DNA of 64,000 nucleotides from Plotosus lineatus. Lineage: Eukaryota > Chordata > Actinopteri > Siluriformes > Plotosidae. Below the pieces are notes generated by a model. The model did no database searches and had not been told where the DNA came from. It worked only from the letters and a program-made list of their open reading frames with translations. The position numbers and the translations under genes are program-made. The stretch is from contig CM045729.1 of the NCBI GenBank assembly GCA_024760905.1, positions 82,063,550 through 82,127,549 of the forward strand. Direction: 5' to 3'. Shown piece by piece: positions 60,755 to 64,000 of this stretch (the stretch's first letter is position 1; each line of letters begins with the position of its first letter).

Positions 60755-62774
60755 TCTTCTTCTTCTTCTTCTTTTCCTTTCGGCTTTTCCCTTCAGGGGT
60801 CGCCACAGCGAATCATCTGCCTCCATCTCACCCTAACCTTTGCATCTTCTTCTCTTACACCAACAACCTTCATGTCCTCCTTCACCACATCCATGAATCG
60901 TCTCTTTGGTCTTCCTCTAGGCCTTTTGCCTGGTAGTTCTAGCCTCAGCATCCTATTACCAATATACTCACTATCCCTCCTCTGTACATGTCCAAATCAT
61001 CTCAATCTAGCGTCTCTGACTTTGTCTCCAAAACGTCTTACATGTGCTGTCCCTCTGATGTGCTCATTCCTAATCCTATCCATCCTCGTTACTCCCAAAG
61101 AGAACCTCAACATTTTCATCTCTGCTACCTCCAACTCTGACTCCTGTCTTTTCCCCAGGGCCACTGTTTCTAACCCATACAACATCGTTGGCCTCAACAC
61201 CGTCTTGTACACTTTTCCTTTCATTCTTGCAGATACCCTCCTATCACACATCACACCGGACACTTTTCTCCAACCATTCCAACCTGCCTGCACACGCTTC
61301 TTGACCTCTTTTCCACACTCTCCATTGCTCTGGATTGTTGAGCCTAAGTACTTAAAGTCCTCCACCTTCCTTATCTCTGCTCCCTGTAATCTCACCATTC
61401 CTCTTTGGTCCTTGTCATTCATGCACATGTATTCTGTCTTACTGAGGCTAATCTTCATTCCCCTCCTTTCCAGGGCATACCTCCACCTCTCTAGATTTTC
61501 CTGCACTTGTTCTCTGCTCTCACTACAGATCACAAGGTCATCTAGAAACATCATAGTCCATGGGGAATCTTGTCTAACCTCGTCTGTCAGCCTGTCCATC
61601 ACCATAGCAAACAAGAAGGGGCTGAGAGCTGACCCTTCATGCAGTCCCACCTCCACCTTGAACTCTTGTGTCACACCGACAGCACACCTCACCACTGTCT
61701 TACATCTCTCATACATGTCCTGCACCACTCTAACATACTTCTCTGCCACTCCAGACTTCCTCATGCAATACCACAGTTCTTCTCTCGGCACCCTGTCATA
61801 TGCTTTCTCCAGATCCACAAAGGCACAATGCAGCTCCCCCTGACCTTCTCTGTACTTCTCCATTAACATCCTCAAGGCAAACACTGCATCTGTGGTGCTC
61901 TTTCTTGGCATGAAACCAAACTGTTGTTCACAAATGCTGACTTCTGCCCTTAGTCTAGCTTCCACTATTCTTTCCCATAACTTCATCATATGGCTCATCA
62001 ACTTTATCCCTCTATAGTTGCCACAACTCTGCACGTCTCCCTTGTTCTTAAAAATGGGCACCAGCACACTTCTCCTCCATTCCTCTGGCATCCTCTCACT
62101 CTGCAAGACCTTGTTAAATGTTCTTGTCAGAAAATCTACTGCTACCTCTCCTAGACACTTCCATACCTCCACCGGTATGTCATCAGGACCAACTGCCTTT
62201 CCATTCTTCATCCTCTTCAATGCCCTCCTCACTTCACCCTTACTAATCTTTGCTACTTCCTGGTCCTCAACAGTCACCTCTTCTACTCTTTTTTCTCTCT
62301 CATTTTCCTCATTCATCAGCTCTTCAAAGTACTCTTTCCATCTTCCCAGCACACTTCTGTCATCAGTCAATACATTTCCCTCTCTGTCCTTTATCAATCT
62401 AACTTGCTGCACGTCCTTCCCATCTCTATTTCTCTGCTGTGCCAACCTATATAAATCATCTTCTCCCTCCTTACTTTCCAACCGAGCATACAAGTCATCA
62501 AACGCGCTCTGTTTGGCCTTTGACACTGCTACCTTTGCCTTACGCTGTGTCTCCCTGTACTCCTGTTTACTCTCTTCGGTTTTCTCAATGTCCCACTTCT
62601 TCTTAGCGAATCTCTTCCTTTGTACACACTCCTGCACTTCCTCATTCCACCACCAAGTCTCCTTATGTACTTTCCTTCCAGATGACACACCAAGTATTCT
62701 CCTACCTGTCTCCCTGATCACATTAGCTGTAGTTGTCCAGTCATCTGGAAGCACTTCCTGACCACTCAAAGCCT
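60755..62774 (-). mobile_element. RTE-clade LINE copy H, youngest copy, inserted in copy G
   Basis: 2.0-kb 5'-truncated insertion on the minus strand with a long (GAA)n 3' tail at its left edge. The direct repeat gatgatgct (60746-60754 and 62775-62783) is the target duplication. One frame of about 590 codons runs from 62774 to 60997 through linker, RT fingers (DVQSCGNYRGIKLMSHMMKL), palm and most of the C-terminus. A TGG-to-TGA change at 60997-60999 stops it before FGHVQRRD. The catalytic box reads MMFLDDLVIC instead of MMFADDIVIC. The endonuclease is absent. Confidence 0.95.
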
Positions 62775-63737
62775 GATGATGCTGATGGTGGGAAAGGTGA
62801 AGAAGGCAGAGCAGAAGACAAAGTGGTAGAAGCTGAAAAGGGAAGCGTGTCGGGTTGTCTTCAAGAAGGAGTTGAAACAGGCTTTGAGTGGTCAGAAAGT
62901 GTTTCCAGATGACTGGACAAATACAGCTAATGTGTTCGAGGAGACTGGTAGGAGAGCACTTGGTGTGTCCTCTGGAAGGAAAGTAGATAAGGAAACTTGG
63001 TGGTGGAATGAGGAAGTGCAGGAATATGTACAAAGGGTAGCTAAGAAGAAGTGGGACATTGAGAGGACTGAAGAGAGTATACAGCAGTACAAGGAGACAC
63101 AGCATAAGGTGAAGATAGCAGTGTCAAAGGCCAAACAGAGGGCATACGATGACTTGTAGGCTAGGTTGGACAGTAAAGAGAGAGAAAATGATTGATAAGG
63201 TTTGGCACAGCAGAGAAATAGAGATGGGAAGGACATGCAGCAAGTTAGAGTGATTAAAGACAGAAAGGGAAATGTATTGACTGATGACAGAAGTGTGTTG
63301 GGAAGATGGAATGAGTACTTTGAAGAGCTGATGAATGAGGAAAATGAGAGAGAAAAGAGAGTAGAAGAGGTGACTGTTGAGGACCAGGACGTAGCAAAGA
63401 TTAGTAAGGGTGAGGTGAGGTGAGGAGGGCATTGAAGAGGATGAAGAGTGGAAAGGTTCTGATGACATAGCGGTGGAGGTATGGAAGTGTCTAGGAGAGG
63501 TAGCAGCAGATTTTAACAAGGTCTTAGAGAGTGAGCAGATGCCGGAGGGATGGAGGAGTGTGATGATGCCCATATTTAAGGACAAGGGAGATGTGCAGAG
63601 TTGTGGCAACTACAGAGGGATAATGTTGATGAGCCATACAATGAAGTTATGGGAAAGAATGGTGGAAGCTAGATTAAGGGCAGAGGTCAGCATTTGTGAA
63701 CAACAGTTTGGTTTCATGCCAAGAAAGAGCACCACTG
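62775..63737 (+). mobile_element. RTE-clade LINE copy G, continuation
   Basis: Resumes copy G at the linker (PDDWTNTANVFEETGRRALG, 62872-63159), then RT fingers in broken frames (KCLGEVAADFNKVLESEQMP, GNYRGIMLMSHTMKLWERMV) to CEQQFGFMPRKSTTG near 63735, where homology stops. The 3' half is missing. Confidence 0.92.
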
Positions 63738-64000
63738 GCCACGATATTCAAAAAAACCGCGAAGTAGGAACGCCGCGCTCCCCGCCCCCCCATTTCTACC
63801 ATGTTGTCTGATTTCTATATGTTTTCGCGTCTATACAATATCAAGAAGTGTATATTAAACGTTACACAGTTATATGCATATGTAAATACTATAATATATT
63901 CATATTTAAATGGAATTTATATATAAACACTTTAAGTACTGTACTCACCTCTGACAATACTGTCGCTCTTCTCCGCGGTGCAGGACGTTCACAAACACGA
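63738..64000. other. Non-coding right end of window
   Basis: Begins abruptly with ccacgatattcaaaaaaacc and gcgaagtagg, text seen near the ends of some DNA transposons, then AT-rich sequence. No glra2 exon is visible. Confidence 0.35.

Noticed and set aside
60872..61843. 323-residue frame on the + strand
   Set aside because: It is the reverse strand of LINE copy H, and similar shadow frames occur opposite every other copy.
60997..63105. A single 702-residue protein
   Set aside because: The first 110 or so codons are antisense to copy G and only by chance in frame with copy H's linker and reverse transcriptase across the insertion junction.

Overview
The window looks like nuclear DNA from a teleost fish. 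It contains a multi-exon vertebrate ion-channel gene with GT-AG introns, very many (CA)n, (TA)n and (CT)n microsatellites, and dense fish-type transposons: Rex3 and a second RTE-clade LINE, Tc1 elements, Tigger/pogo elements and tRNA-headed SINE-like repeats. There is no operon structure, CRISPR array, phage or plasmid.

The one cellular gene is a glycine-gated chloride channel alpha subunit on the + strand, most likely glra2. Eight coding exons were located from their splice sites and reading frame: 28458-28525, 28986-29110, 34069-34136, 41022-41245, 43555-43637, 49961-50098, 50447-50661 and 53585-53734. They total 1071 nt and give one open frame of 357 codons, from a signal-peptide-like start through the ligand-binding domain and TM1-TM3. 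The last exon (intracellular loop and TM4) was not found before 64000, so it probably lies to the right. The introns therefore hold almost everything from 28.5 kb onward.

Positions 1-28 kb are gene-free flank. They hold RTE LINE copies at 1-1780, 11494-14402, 20112-22048 and 26110-26721, and Rex3 copies at 3615-5603, 16820-16985 and 19296-22475, the last containing an RTE copy. Two old Tc1-like relics, Tigger ends and many SINE-like repeats fill much of the rest, two of the latter meeting tail to tail at a perfect 36-bp palindrome.

Intron 2 contains about 3 kb of a 31-bp satellite that is almost free of G on the gene's sense strand. Intron 3 contains a Tigger element interrupted by an antisense RTE LINE and a solo-LTR-like insertion. 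Intron 5 has another antisense RTE and a 1.6-kb Tc1. Intron 7 has a second Tc1 of the same family in the opposite orientation, so exons 6 and 7 sit between long inverted repeats. The last 10 kb hold a nearly full Rex3, a tandem-repeat field, a Tigger deletion derivative, and an RTE copy into which a second, younger RTE inserted with a visible 9-bp target duplication.

Every transposon coding region appears broken. The longest surviving frame (about 590 codons of RTE reverse transcriptase, 62774-60997) has one nonsense codon and an altered catalytic motif. I found no clearly new gene system. The most interesting observations are the inverted Tc1 pair around exons 6-7, the G-poor intronic satellite, the simple repeats beside splice sites, and the nested and mosaic repeats.
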